Shown here in pieces: positions 10,306 to 18,396 of a DNA stretch of 64,000 nt. The stretch covers positions 1-64,000 of the forward strand of contig JAUIGL010000003.1 in the NCBI GenBank assembly GCA_030430165.1, read 5' to 3'. Numbering within the stretch: the stretch's first letter is position 1; each line of letters begins with the position of its first letter. Position numbers and translations under genes: made by a program. The notes below the pieces were generated by a model that was not told the origin of the DNA, made no database searches, and saw nothing but the letters and a program-made list of their open reading frames with translations. This stretch comes from a bacterium. GTDB lineage: Bacteria > Desulfobacterota > Binatia > HRBIN30 > CADEER01.

Positions 10306-13022
10306 CACGCGTCTCCACACAGGCGGCTGATCGCCGCCAGCAGATTGCTCTGCTCGAAGCTGCCCTTGATGATGTACTCGTCGGCGCCGGCGGCGAGCCC
10401 GCGCTCGCGTTCCTCGTCACGCTCCAGGCCGGTCACCAGAATCAACGGCAGGCCGGTCCAACGCTCGTCGGCGCGCACCCGCTCGGTGAGCTCGAAACCG
10501 TTCATCTTCGGCATCTCGACATCGGAAACGACCAGGTCGAACTCGCGCTGCTCGAGCATCGCGACGGCCTCGACGCCGTTGATCGCGGTCGAAACCAAAT
10601 AGCCGGCCGACTCGAGAATCTCCTTGAGCAGCATGCGCGAGGTGATCGAGTCCTCGACGACGAGGATCGAGCGCGGCTTGGCCTCGACGACTTCCTCTTC
10701 GGGCGCGATATCGACCGGCTCGGCGACGACGTGCTCGGCGTAGACCGCGTCGATCATCTCGGGAACGTTGAGAATCGGCACCACACTGCCGGTTCCGAGA
10801 ATGGTCGCGCCGGAGACGTGTGGATTGTGCTCGAGGAAGCTACCGAGGTCCTTGAAGAGAACCTCCTGCTCGTCGATCACTCGCTGCACGGCGAACGCGA
10901 CCAGGCGTCCGCCAGAGCGAACGATGACCGCGTACGAGTGCCGCTCAGCGCCCGCCGCCTCCATGCCGAGGAAGCGATCGAGTCGCTGCAGGGAAACCGG
11001 CGCCCCCTGGTAGTCGACGGTCTCCTTGCCTTCGATCGACGAGATCGACTCCGAACTCAGACGCAGCACTCGTTCGGTGTTGGCCGTCGGCACCGCCATC
11101 GTCTGGCGCCCGACCTGGACCATCAGAATCCGGTAGGTCGCCAGGGCGAGCGGCAAACGGATGTGGAACGACGTCCCCTGCCCGGCCTCGCTTTCGATCT
11201 GGATCGAGCCGCCGAGCCGCTCGATCCCTTCGCGGCAAATCGCCATGCCGAGGCCGCGCCCGGAGATGTTGGAAACGGTCTCGCTGGTCGACACCCCGGA
11301 ACGGAAAATCAGCTGCAGCAGCGCGGCGCGATCGAGCGCGCGCGACTGCCCTTCGGTGAGCACCCCGTTCTTGACTGCGGCGGCGCGCACCCGTTCGGTG
11401 TCGATGCCGCGGCCGTCATCGGCCACCCGCAGAGCTACTTCGTCGGCCGCCGGCTGCGACACCTCGACGACGATCTGGCCGCGCTTGGTCTTGCCGGCGG
11501 CCTCGCGCTCGGCCGAGGGCTCGATGCCGTGGTCGACGCTGTTGCGCAACAGGTGCATCAGCGGGTCGCGCATTTCGTCGAGGATGCGCTTGTCGACTTC
11601 GAGATCTTCGCCGCGCACGTCGAAATCGAGCGCCTTCTCCTGGGTGCGCGCGACCTCGCGGACCATCCGCGGCAGCCCCTTGAACAGGGTCGACAGCGGC
11701 AGCATCAGGGCGCGCTTGGTTTCGTCGACCAGGGTGTCGACCATGACGCCGAAGCTCTGCTGGTCCTCGAACATCCGCTTGCCGAGCTCGCGCACCTGGG
11801 TCTCGAGCGTGCGCACCCGCTTCTGGCTCCATTCGAGGAAGCGAACCGCGCTGGCAGCGAGCGGATAGATGCCGCTGTCGTCGCTCTGCTCGTCGTGCTT
11901 CTCGACCCACGACTGTAACCGGTAGACGTCGGTGTCGACGCGCGACCACTCCTGGCGCCACTCGCGCAAGCCGGCGGCGAGCTCGGCGAGGTCGGCGCCG
12001 CGCTGGCGCATGGCGAGCTTCGCGACCAGCATCTCCTGCGCCTGGCGCAGGACGTTGTCGAGCTTCTCGGTGGCCACGCGCACCGTCTGCGACGCGCGGG
12101 TGGCAATCGGCTTGGCGGTCGCCGGGGCAGCGGCAGCAACCGCAACCGGCGCCGTGGCTTCGACCGCCGCGGGCTCGTGCTGCTCGATCGACGCGAGGTC
12201 GACCATCATCTGGTTGAGCAGCCCCTCGTTGAGGTTCTCCGGAGCCTCGAGCAGCGATTGCACCAGTCCGGCGGCGCGTTCGAAGAGGTCGTAGAGCGCC
12301 GGGTACGGCTCGACTTCCCTGCGGGTCAGCTTGGCCGCCGCGTACTCGAACTCCTTGCAGAGCGCGCTGATGTGCCCCAGCTTCATGGTGCGCGCGCCGC
12401 CCTTCATGCTGTGGGCGTCGCGCATCACGGTTTCGAACAGCTCGTGGCGACGCTCGTCCGACTCGGGACCGGCGCGCAGCTCCTCGAGCGAGCTGGCGAT
12501 CGACTCGAGCCGCTCGTCGGCCTCGCCGCGGAACACCGGCAGCAGCTTCTTGATCAGCTCCGCCTCTTCCGGCGAGATCTCCTCGATCTCGATCTGCGGC
12601 GGCTCGGGCTTGGCCGGCTCCGGCGCGGCTGGTCGCAGCTCGTCGAGCAGGCTCGCCGTCCGCGCGGCCGCATCGCCCGCCTCCTCGCCATCGGCGTGAA
12701 CCAACTGCTCGAGCACGCCGACGGTTTGATTGCAGGCGTCGAGCACCTCTCCGGTCCAGCTCAGCTCACCCGACTGCAGACGTACCAACACCGACTCGAA
12801 GGCGTGGCTCACCGCTTCCGCCTGGGTCAGGTTGACGGCGCGGGCACCGCCCTTGAGGCTGTGCAGCTCACGCAGCAATCGCTCGAGGAGATCCGACCGC
12901 TGGGCGGTGTCGGGAGACTCCTCGATCGCCTCGAGCGCGGCCGAGATCGAGCCGAGCCGCTCTTCCGATTCCGACTGAAAGAGGGGCAGCAGCTCGGCGA
13001 GCACTTCCGGGGTCTGGCTCAT
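10305..13022 (-). CDS. cheA: Hybrid chemotaxis histidine kinase: HPt-HPt-CheA-receiver
   Basis: I chose the start MSQTPEV at 13022; a frame open to 13109 would overlap the upstream cheW. The 905-residue protein has two HPt domains, with His54 in ELHSLKGG and His204 in DAHSMKGG. An alanine-rich linker and the dimerisation/ATPase core follow, with N-box LLRNSVDHGIE, G1 DDGRGID and G2 GRGLGMAI. A CheW-like P5 domain comes next, and then a complete receiver with Asp834 in SDVEMP, Thr864 and Lys886. This is the architecture of FrzE, WspE and ChpA-type kinases. Two intact phosphoacceptor His residues in tandem are more than ordinary CheA has. The gene lies 37 bp after cheW and is coupled to cheB. 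Confidence 0.94.
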   Translation of the reverse strand: MSQTPEVLAELLPLFQSESEERLGSISAALEAIEESPDTAQRSDLLERLLRELHSLKGGARAVNLTQAEAVSHAFESVLVRLQSGELSWTGEVLDACNQTVGVLEQLVHADGEEAGDAAARTASLLDELRPAAPEPAKPEPPQIEIEEISPEEAELIKKLLPVFRGEADERLESIASSLEELRAGPESDERRHELFETVMRDAHSMKGGARTMKLGHISALCKEFEYAAAKLTRREVEPYPALYDLFERAAGLVQSLLEAPENLNEGLLNQMMVDLASIEQHEPAAVEATAPVAVAAAAPATAKPIATRASQTVRVATEKLDNVLRQAQEMLVAKLAMRQRGADLAELAAGLREWRQEWSRVDTDVYRLQSWVEKHDEQSDDSGIYPLAASAVRFLEWSQKRVRTLETQVRELGKRMFEDQQSFGVMVDTLVDETKRALMLPLSTLFKGLPRMVREVARTQEKALDFDVRGEDLEVDKRILDEMRDPLMHLLRNSVDHGIEPSAEREAAGKTKRGQIVVEVSQPAADEVALRVADDGRGIDTERVRAAAVKNGVLTEGQSRALDRAALLQLIFRSGVSTSETVSNISGRGLGMAICREGIERLGGSIQIESEAGQGTSFHIRLPLALATYRILMVQVGRQTMAVPTANTERVLRLSSESISSIEGKETVDYQGAPVSLQRLDRFLGMEAAGAERHSYAVIVRSGGRLVAFAVQRVIDEQEVLFKDLGSFLEHNPHVSGATILGTGSVVPILNVPEMIDAVYAEHVVAEPVDIAPEEEVVEAKPRSILVVEDSITSRMLLKEILESAGYLVSTAINGVEAVAMLEQREFDLVVSDVEMPKMNGFELTERVRADERWTGLPLILVTGLERDEERERGLAAGADEYIIKGSFEQSNLLAAISRLCGDA

Positions 13023-13059
13023 CGCTCGGCCCCCGCGCCGCGACTGGAACGGCCGCGCT

Positions 13060-13608
13060 TCACGACTGCGCTCCCGACGCCAGCGACGCCGCAGACTGGC
13101 GGGTGTCACCGACGATGCGCTCGATATCGAGCACTTCGACGCCGTCGGTGGTCCTCGCCTTGACGTATCGGTTGGCGTCGCCCGGCGGCTTCTCGAAGTG
13201 ACTGAGGGGTACCCGGGCGACCCCCGACTCGCGCACGTCGATCGCGACCTCGACGCCGCCGGTCTCGACGATCACCACCTGCCCGCTCGAACGAGCAACG
13301 CCCTCGAAGCCGAGCACGACACGCAGGTCGATGACCGCGGTGATGCGGCCGCGAACGTTGGTCAGGCCGAGGACGAACGGCGGTGAGGTCGGCAGCAGCG
13401 CCACTTCGCGCACAGCGAGTACTTCGCGCACCAAATCGGCGTCGATGGCGTAGCGTCGCCCGGCGAGCTCGAGAGTCACCAGCTCGCGGATCTCCTCGAG
13501 CTCGACATCGTCGGGCCGGCGCGCCAGCGCTCGCGCGCGCTGGCGCAGGATGCGCCGGGTGCGTTCGCGGTCGGCGGTGACGTCGGCTTGTTCGCGCAGA
13601 TCGTTCAT
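13060..13608 (-). CDS. cheW: CheW adaptor with basic N-terminal extension
   Basis: The 182-residue protein has a CheW fold from about residue 40 (ELVTLELAGRRYAIDADLVREVL, then VLGLTNVRGRITAVIDLRVVLGF). The G(L/V)xNxRGxIxxVxDL motif is typical of the family. About 38 residues of arginine-rich helical sequence precede it. Such short extensions occur in CheW proteins of multi-adaptor systems such as FrzB and WspD. The adaptor would link the chemoreceptor to the CheA P5 domain. The start codon lies 3 bp after the cheR stop. It is one of three CheW-domain proteins in the operon. Confidence 0.93.
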   Translation of the reverse strand: MNDLREQADVTADRERTRRILRQRARALARRPDDVELEEIRELVTLELAGRRYAIDADLVREVLAVREVALLPTSPPFVLGLTNVRGRITAVIDLRVVLGFEGVARSSGQVVIVETGGVEVAIDVRESGVARVPLSHFEKPPGDANRYVKARTTDGVEVLDIERIVGDTRQSAASLASGAQS

Positions 13609-13611
13609 CGC

Positions 13612-15027
13612 TCAACAATGGCTCATCGCCTGCTCGGCGATCTCCGAGAGGCGACCGGCGGTCAGGCCTTCCGAATCCGGGATGATCTCTTCCGATCGGT
13701 GGTGCCGCAGCAAGGCGAGGGTGTGCCCGAAGTGCTCGCGCGCGGCCTCCGGATCGCGACGCCGGCGCATCAGATTGCCGAGCGCAAAATGGGCCAGGAC
13801 ATAGCGATCGTCGACCACCAGAGCGCGGCGGAAGCTTGCCTCGGCCTCGTCGAGGCGATCGCGCTCGAGCAGGACCGACGCCAACAGGTAGTGCAGCCTG
13901 GGATCGAGTCCGTCCTCGTCGAGCGCCTGCTCGCACCAGCGCTGCGCCTCGTCGAGCTCGCCGAGATTGGCGCGCGCCTGCGCCAGCAGGCGGATGGCGC
14001 GGCGGCGGTCGCCGCGCGTCGGCTGCGACTCGGCAAGGAACGCTTCGAGCTCGCTTGCCACTGCCGCATAGTCGCCCGCTTCGAAGCGGTGCTCGATCGT
14101 CTCGGGGAACGCCGCCCGGCGTGCACTGGCGGCGGCGTGCGCCGTCGCTGTCGCCGACCGCGGCGACGGCTCGGTCGCGACGTCGTCGCGGCGGTACCAG
14201 ACGTCGCCGTCCAGGGTTTCCGGACGCAGGCGATCGACCGTATCCGGAGCCCGTTCGCTGCGGCCGAGCGCGAGCCAGCCACCCGGCAGCAGGCACGAGC
14301 GCAGCTGGGTGACGACTCGCTCGACGGTCGGCTGATCGAAGTAGATCAGCACGTTGCGACAGAGAACCACATCCATCGCGTTGGTGTTGTTGAACACCGA
14401 CGGATACCCGCCCTCGGCCAGGTTGAGGTGGTCGAACGTCACCATGCGGCGCAGCCCGTCCGCGATCTGGTGCCGCCCGTCGGCAGTCGGCTCGAAGTGG
14501 CGGCGCAGTGACCATGCGGAGACACGGCGGAACGACCACTTGCCGTAGACACCCACTCGGGCGCGGCGCAAAAAGTGGGGATTGAGATCGGTCGCCAGCA
14601 GGGTGACGTTCCACGACTCGATGTCGGGCAGCACGCGCTGCAGGATCATCGCGATCGTGTAGGCCTCTTCACCGGTACAGCAGCCGGCGCTCCAAATCCG
14701 CAGGCGTCGCTCGCGGTCGCGGCGCTCCTCGATCAGCGGCGGCAAGACCGTCCGTTCGAGCGCGCGAAAGACCTCCGGGTCGCGGAAGAAGTTGGTCTCG
14801 CCGACGGTCAGCGCTTGAGCCAGGGTGTCGAGATCGTCGCCGTCGAGCGAGCGCGAGACGATGCGTCGCGCGCACTGTTCCGCGTCGGCGCAATCGAACG
14901 CGCCGGCCACCAGGCTCAACGCAGCTTCGAGGTCGCGCGATCTCTCGGCGGGGTAGTGCAGGCCGAGCCGGTCGCGGATCACGCTGCCGACCTCCTGCAT
15001 CAGCGATTGCTCGATCGCAGCGCTCAT
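13612..15027 (-). CDS. cheR: CheR methyltransferase with C-terminal TPR region
   Basis: The start MSAAIEQSL at 15027 gives an ATGA overlap with the upstream cheW stop. A much longer open frame upstream is arginine-rich nonsense in the wrong phase. The 471-residue protein contains the CheR catalytic domain: TVGETNFFRDP, the SAM site WSAGCCTGEEAYTIAM, and NVLIYFDQPT. A low-complexity linker follows, and then about three tetratricopeptide-like helical pairs from about residue 320 to the end. CheR-TPR fusions are typical of WspC and FrzF. The TPR part may control access to the receptor, which would suit a receptor with no docking pentapeptide. Confidence 0.94.
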   Translation of the reverse strand: MSAAIEQSLMQEVGSVIRDRLGLHYPAERSRDLEAALSLVAGAFDCADAEQCARRIVSRSLDGDDLDTLAQALTVGETNFFRDPEVFRALERTVLPPLIEERRDRERRLRIWSAGCCTGEEAYTIAMILQRVLPDIESWNVTLLATDLNPHFLRRARVGVYGKWSFRRVSAWSLRRHFEPTADGRHQIADGLRRMVTFDHLNLAEGGYPSVFNNTNAMDVVLCRNVLIYFDQPTVERVVTQLRSCLLPGGWLALGRSERAPDTVDRLRPETLDGDVWYRRDDVATEPSPRSATATAHAAASARRAAFPETIEHRFEAGDYAAVASELEAFLAESQPTRGDRRRAIRLLAQARANLGELDEAQRWCEQALDEDGLDPRLHYLLASVLLERDRLDEAEASFRRALVVDDRYVLAHFALGNLMRRRRDPEAAREHFGHTLALLRHHRSEEIIPDSEGLTAGRLSEIAEQAMSHC

Positions 15028-15512
15028 CCCCGTGCCTCGCCGAGCATGGCGCCGAGCCGCGCGATGTCGGCATCGGCCAGCAGTCGCTCGACGTCGACGA
15101 TTGCAACGCTGCCCTCGTCGAGCTCGACGTCGGCAACGCGGCAGTCGTGCACCGGTCCGCGCGCACGCTCGCGCCGCCGCGCCGCGGGCAACTCGACCGC
15201 GCCGAAAACCGAGTCGACGATCACGAACAAGCGGATCGGACCGCAGTCGACCAGCACCAAGCGATCGGAGAGCTCGAGCTCGCGAGAGGACAGGCCGAGC
15301 TTCGGCCGCAAGTCGAGCACGGCGATGCGCTCGCCGCGCAACACCACGCTGCCGGCAATCGACTCGGGCGCTCCGGCAAGCGGTTCGATCTCGACGGCGT
15401 GAGTCACTCGGACGACCGAATCGAGATCGACCGCGAGTCGCAGATCGTCGATCGCGAAAGCGACGTAGCGTTCGTCGTCCCGCGATTCCGCTGCGCTCGC
15501 ATTCATTTCCAT
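15024..15512 (-). CDS. cheW: CheW adaptor
   Basis: The start at 15512 is preceded by AGGTG five bases upstream; a longer frame to 15650 is not needed. The product is a compact 162-residue CheW domain with the usual pattern: YVAFAIDDLRLAVDLDSVVRVTH, then GSVVLRGERIAVLDLRPKLGL. Together with the CheW at 13060-13608 it brackets cheR, exactly the arrangement wspB-wspC-wspD. Its last codons overlap cheR by four bases. A 176-bp gap upstream (15513-15688) separates it from the receiver gene. An internal promoter there is possible, but I saw no clear one. Confidence 0.92.
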   Translation of the reverse strand: MEMNASAAESRDDERYVAFAIDDLRLAVDLDSVVRVTHAVEIEPLAGAPESIAGSVVLRGERIAVLDLRPKLGLSSRELELSDRLVLVDCGPIRLFVIVDSVFGAVELPAARRRERARGPVHDCRVADVELDEGSVAIVDVERLLADADIARLGAMLGEARG

Positions 15513-15688
15513 CACACCTGTTCCATTCGCCCGAGACCAAATCCTCGCAGGCGACGCCATGCGCGACCGATGCAGAGACCAGGCCCCGCCGAGATTCTCG
15601 TTGCGGCCGCCGGCTCTCGAGCGCTCTCTCCCCAAAGCACCTTCTGCCAATCACACCCTTTGTCGCGCTGAATCCGCCCTCTTCACAC

Positions 15689-16996
15689 TCAGTGCGCCGC
15701 CAGCGTCGCCGACTCGACCGCGCCCTCCTCGACGGGCGGCGACGGAGCGCGACGCGGCGCCGGCGAAATCACCTCTGCCAACGCTTGCGGCAACGCCGCG
15801 CCCGCTCCGAGCACGGTTTCGATACCGCGACCCGACAGCAGCTCGCGGTCGCTGACACCCTCGCGCGAGCTCTCGACCGCGACGCCGATGATCTGCAGCC
15901 GTCGGCCCTCCGGCATCTGCTTCAGCAGCTCCAGCTGATCCCAGACCGCCGCTCCCGGAATCGCCTCGACGACGACGTGGGTCGGGCCGAAGATGCGCGC
16001 CATCACCGGGACCTGGCGATAGTCCGAAGCGATCATCGCCGTCGTCCAGGCCTCGTCCTGCTCCTGCGCGATGCTGGCGAAACGCTCGCGCAGCGCGCCG
16101 TCGCGAGCGCAAACGAACATGACCCGCGGCTGGTGACCGGTGAGCAGCTCGTTCTGCACCGCGCCATCGCTCGCCGCGCGGAACAGGAGTCGGCAGAAGC
16201 GCCGGTAGGCATCGAGCAGCGAGTCGTCGAGCGAGCGAATCGACCCGTCGTTGCAGAGGTTGAAGCGCGCGCCCGACCGTGTCTGCTCGAGAGTTTCCTG
16301 TACCTGCCGCGCCAGTCGCGCCGCCAGCTCGTGGTGCGACATCGACTCGTCGGCCGCCGCTCCGGCGCGGGTGTCGCCCTCTTCGACGAACACACCCTCC
16401 AGGGAGCTGCGCAGAGTTTCGAACATCGCCTCGAGTCCGTCGCGCTCGACGCGCGGCGCCGCTGCCACGCCAGTGTCGACCTCGTCGGCCTCCCATTCCG
16501 CAGCCTCCGCTTCCTCGAAGTCGTCGTCGGCAACGGCGGCGTGCGAGCCGTTGGTCGGCGCCGCCTCGCTCGCCATCGGAGCTTCGACCGCTTCGACCGC
16601 GGCCGGCTCTTCGGCCGCGGACCGCGCGGCGATTGCCTCTTCGATCACGCTGGTGACGCCCGCCGGGGTAAACGGCTTGGTGATGTAGCTGACGACGCTC
16701 GGGATGTTGTCGTAGGCTTGGCGAATCTCGGCGCCCTTGGCCGAGATCAAGACGATCGGGATCCCGGCCGTTTCCGGCGACTCGCTCAGCTTCTGGCAGA
16801 CGTCGGCGCCGCGCATGTCGGGCAGGATGAAGTCCAGCAGGATCACCTCCGGCTGGAAGGCGAGCGCCTTCTCCACCGCCTCGGTGCCGCTGGCGGCGAG
16901 CTCGAGCTCGTATTCGGCGGGATCGAGGACCAGCTCCATCGCTTTGCGGATGGTGGCGCTGTCGTCGACTGCGAGTACCTTCGGTCGATCACTCAT
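15689..16996 (-). CDS. Receiver-domain protein with second, degenerate receiver-like C-terminus
   Basis: The start ATG at 16996 has GAGG nine bases upstream. The 435-residue protein begins with a complete CheY-like receiver (residues 4-120): acidic pair Asp11/Asp12, phosphoacceptor Asp55 (LLDFILPDM), Ser85 and Lys107-Pro. An acidic, alanine-rich linker follows (about 122-190), then a helical domain (about 195-285). The C-terminus has receiver-like secondary structure (RVMFVCARDGALRERFASIA, then VVVEAIPGAAVWDQLELLKQM) without a recognisable acceptor Asp. The same helical-plus-pseudo-receiver style is seen in the two giant coiled-coil proteins at the end of the operon. It is a plausible phosphate-accepting output or sink of the CheA. 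Confidence 0.85.
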   Translation of the reverse strand: MSDRPKVLAVDDSATIRKAMELVLDPAEYELELAASGTEAVEKALAFQPEVILLDFILPDMRGADVCQKLSESPETAGIPIVLISAKGAEIRQAYDNIPSVVSYITKPFTPAGVTSVIEEAIAARSAAEEPAAVEAVEAPMASEAAPTNGSHAAVADDDFEEAEAAEWEADEVDTGVAAAPRVERDGLEAMFETLRSSLEGVFVEEGDTRAGAAADESMSHHELAARLARQVQETLEQTRSGARFNLCNDGSIRSLDDSLLDAYRRFCRLLFRAASDGAVQNELLTGHQPRVMFVCARDGALRERFASIAQEQDEAWTTAMIASDYRQVPVMARIFGPTHVVVEAIPGAAVWDQLELLKQMPEGRRLQIIGVAVESSREGVSDRELLSGRGIETVLGAGAALPQALAEVISPAPRRAPSPPVEEGAVESATLAAH

Positions 16997-17028
16997 TTCA
17001 AATAGCCTCGTCTCGAGCTGCGCGGCGC

Positions 17029-18045
17029 TCAGCGCGCGCGGCGTTTCCGTTGCTCGAGGGCAACGGCCTCCATGGAAGAGATGAGAAGTGCGGCCGAGCT
17101 CTCGGAGATGCGCTCCGGGTGCTGACCGAGATCGCGCTCGACGAACGCCACCCTGCCGGCGTCGTGGGCGAGAATGCTCTTGAGCGCCATGCGCCCCCAT
17201 TCGGCGCCCTGCTGGGCATCGATGACGCGACCGCCGGCGACGAACACGCACCCGATCTGCGCCCCGTCGGCACCGTCGATGTCGATCGATCCGGTTTGAC
17301 CGGCGCCGGCACGGCGTACGATCTCGGCGGTCAGACGTTCAGCCAGCGAAGGGCCGGAATCGGCACCCGACTCCAGGTCGGCATAAGCCTTGACCACCGC
17401 GCGCGCCGCGGCTGCCGCCTTGGGACGACCGTTGCGCCCGCAGAGGCGACCGAAGACGCGAACGTTCTCAGCCGACGGCGTATTGCAGACCTCGCTCCAC
17501 ACCTCGCTCATCTGACGATCGCGCTGGGCATAGGCCTTGGCTCGCGTCCACACCGGCTCGAGTGCGTCGCGGCGGGCCCCACTGAGCAGACGATGCGGAT
17601 CGAGGACCACGACCATGCGGTCGTCGAGCTGGACCACGTGGCCGACCGGGATCCCGCCATCGCGCACCAGGCTCGACGGTACGGGCGAGTGAGCATCGAG
17701 CTCGAGGTCCTGGACTCCGGACACCTGGTCGATCGCGATCGCCAGCTTGTAGCCGCCCGACTGGATGACGACATAAGCCGCGCGTTCGGTCTCGCCGAGC
17801 ACGCCGGTGAGATCGAAAGCCTCGCGCAGATCGACGATCAGCGCCGGCTCTCCCCGATGCAGGAGGAAATGCTGCCACGGCCCCTTCTCGACCCGCACCC
17901 GGTGACGGTCGACGGCGCGCGTCTCATAGACCGCCTCGACCCAATCGAGGTGGACGCTGAACAATCCATCGTCGACCAGAAACACCAGCACGCGTTCGGC
18001 TTTCACATCGCCGGTGGCTACCGGTCGGTTCGCTGCCAGATCCAT
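17029..18045 (-). CDS. CheW domain fused to DUF4388-like domain (first gene of chemosensory operon)
   Basis: GGAGG stands six bases before the ATG. Residues about 15-150 are a CheW domain (VLVFLVDDGLFSVHLDWVEAVYE, ALIVDLREAFDL, GGYKLAIAIDQVSGVQDLELD). A helical linker follows. Residues about 245-330 match the DUF4388 pattern (TGSIDIDGADGAQIGCVFVAGGRVIDAQ...GRMALKSILAHDAGRVAFVE), the small domain often found beside receivers in deltaproteobacteria. The fusion joins an array adaptor to a probable protein-interaction module. It is the promoter-proximal gene; the receiver gene starts 32 bp downstream. Confidence 0.87.
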   Translation of the reverse strand: MDLAANRPVATGDVKAERVLVFLVDDGLFSVHLDWVEAVYETRAVDRHRVRVEKGPWQHFLLHRGEPALIVDLREAFDLTGVLGETERAAYVVIQSGGYKLAIAIDQVSGVQDLELDAHSPVPSSLVRDGGIPVGHVVQLDDRMVVVLDPHRLLSGARRDALEPVWTRAKAYAQRDRQMSEVWSEVCNTPSAENVRVFGRLCGRNGRPKAAAAARAVVKAYADLESGADSGPSLAERLTAEIVRRAGAGQTGSIDIDGADGAQIGCVFVAGGRVIDAQQGAEWGRMALKSILAHDAGRVAFVERDLGQHPERISESSAALLISSMEAVALEQRKRRAR

Positions 18046-18145
18046 TCATAACCTCCAAAAGTCACCACAAAGGAGCGGTTCGAGTCCGCCCCCCTCAGCC
18101 AAAGCAAAGCGCATGCCACGAGTTGCGCGTCGAGCCCGGGCCACC

Positions 18146-18161
18146 GCATTCCATCTGCCAA
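18146..18161 (-). promoter_or_regulatory. Possible sigma-54 promoter for the chemosensory operon
   Basis: Read on the minus strand, TTGGCA-GATGGAA-TGCG has the essential GG (complement of 18158-18159), a ten-base gap, and GC (complement of 18146-18147). It matches the TGGCAC-N5-TTGC consensus in most positions but has G for C after TGGCA and ATGC for TTGC. The predicted start would leave a leader of about 90 bases before the ATG at 18045. A chance match is possible in a genome this GC-rich. Confidence 0.3.
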
Positions 18162-18361
18162 GTGACAACATTTGACGCTGCGGAGCGCGATAGGGTGCAT
18201 TCTCGCCGCGGCGTCAACGATCACCACGTCCAATTTTCATCGATGAGTATGACTCAGCATATGACACATCGGGTGGGGGGTCGTGAATAGGGGCGACTCC
18301 CCACCCGCGACGACCGTCCGCGGGGGCGCGCCGCGGCGCGTCGGGTGCGCGAGGGATGTGC

Positions 18362-18390
18362 TTGACAATCCGAGCGGCTAGCCCTGATAT
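18362..18390 (+). promoter_or_regulatory. Possible sigma-70 promoter of LpoA-like gene
   Basis: A perfect TTGACA (18362-18367) is followed after exactly 17 bp by TGATAT (18385-18390), which is a weak -10. Transcription would begin at about 18397, the A of the start codon. That would give a leaderless message, and no Shine-Dalgarno sequence is seen before the ATG. Confidence 0.4.
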
Positions 18391-18396
18391 GCCGCC

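Larger units (their letters stand above)
18046..18396. other. Divergent intergenic region between chemosensory operon and LpoA-like gene
   Basis: This 351-bp gap should contain the promoters of both directions. Apart from the two promoter candidates listed separately, it holds an 11-bp inverted repeat with one mismatch (18273-18283 with 18294-18304, GTGGGGGGTCG against CGACTCCCCAC). A G/C-rich run of short CGCG palindromes follows at about 18315-18345. No T tract follows, so these are not intrinsic terminators. No small gene is evident. Confidence 0.5.

Noticed and set aside
15028-15654. N-terminal extension of CheR to 680 aa
   Set aside because: It is out-of-phase reading of the upstream cheW; the ATGA overlap at 15024-15027 marks the true start.
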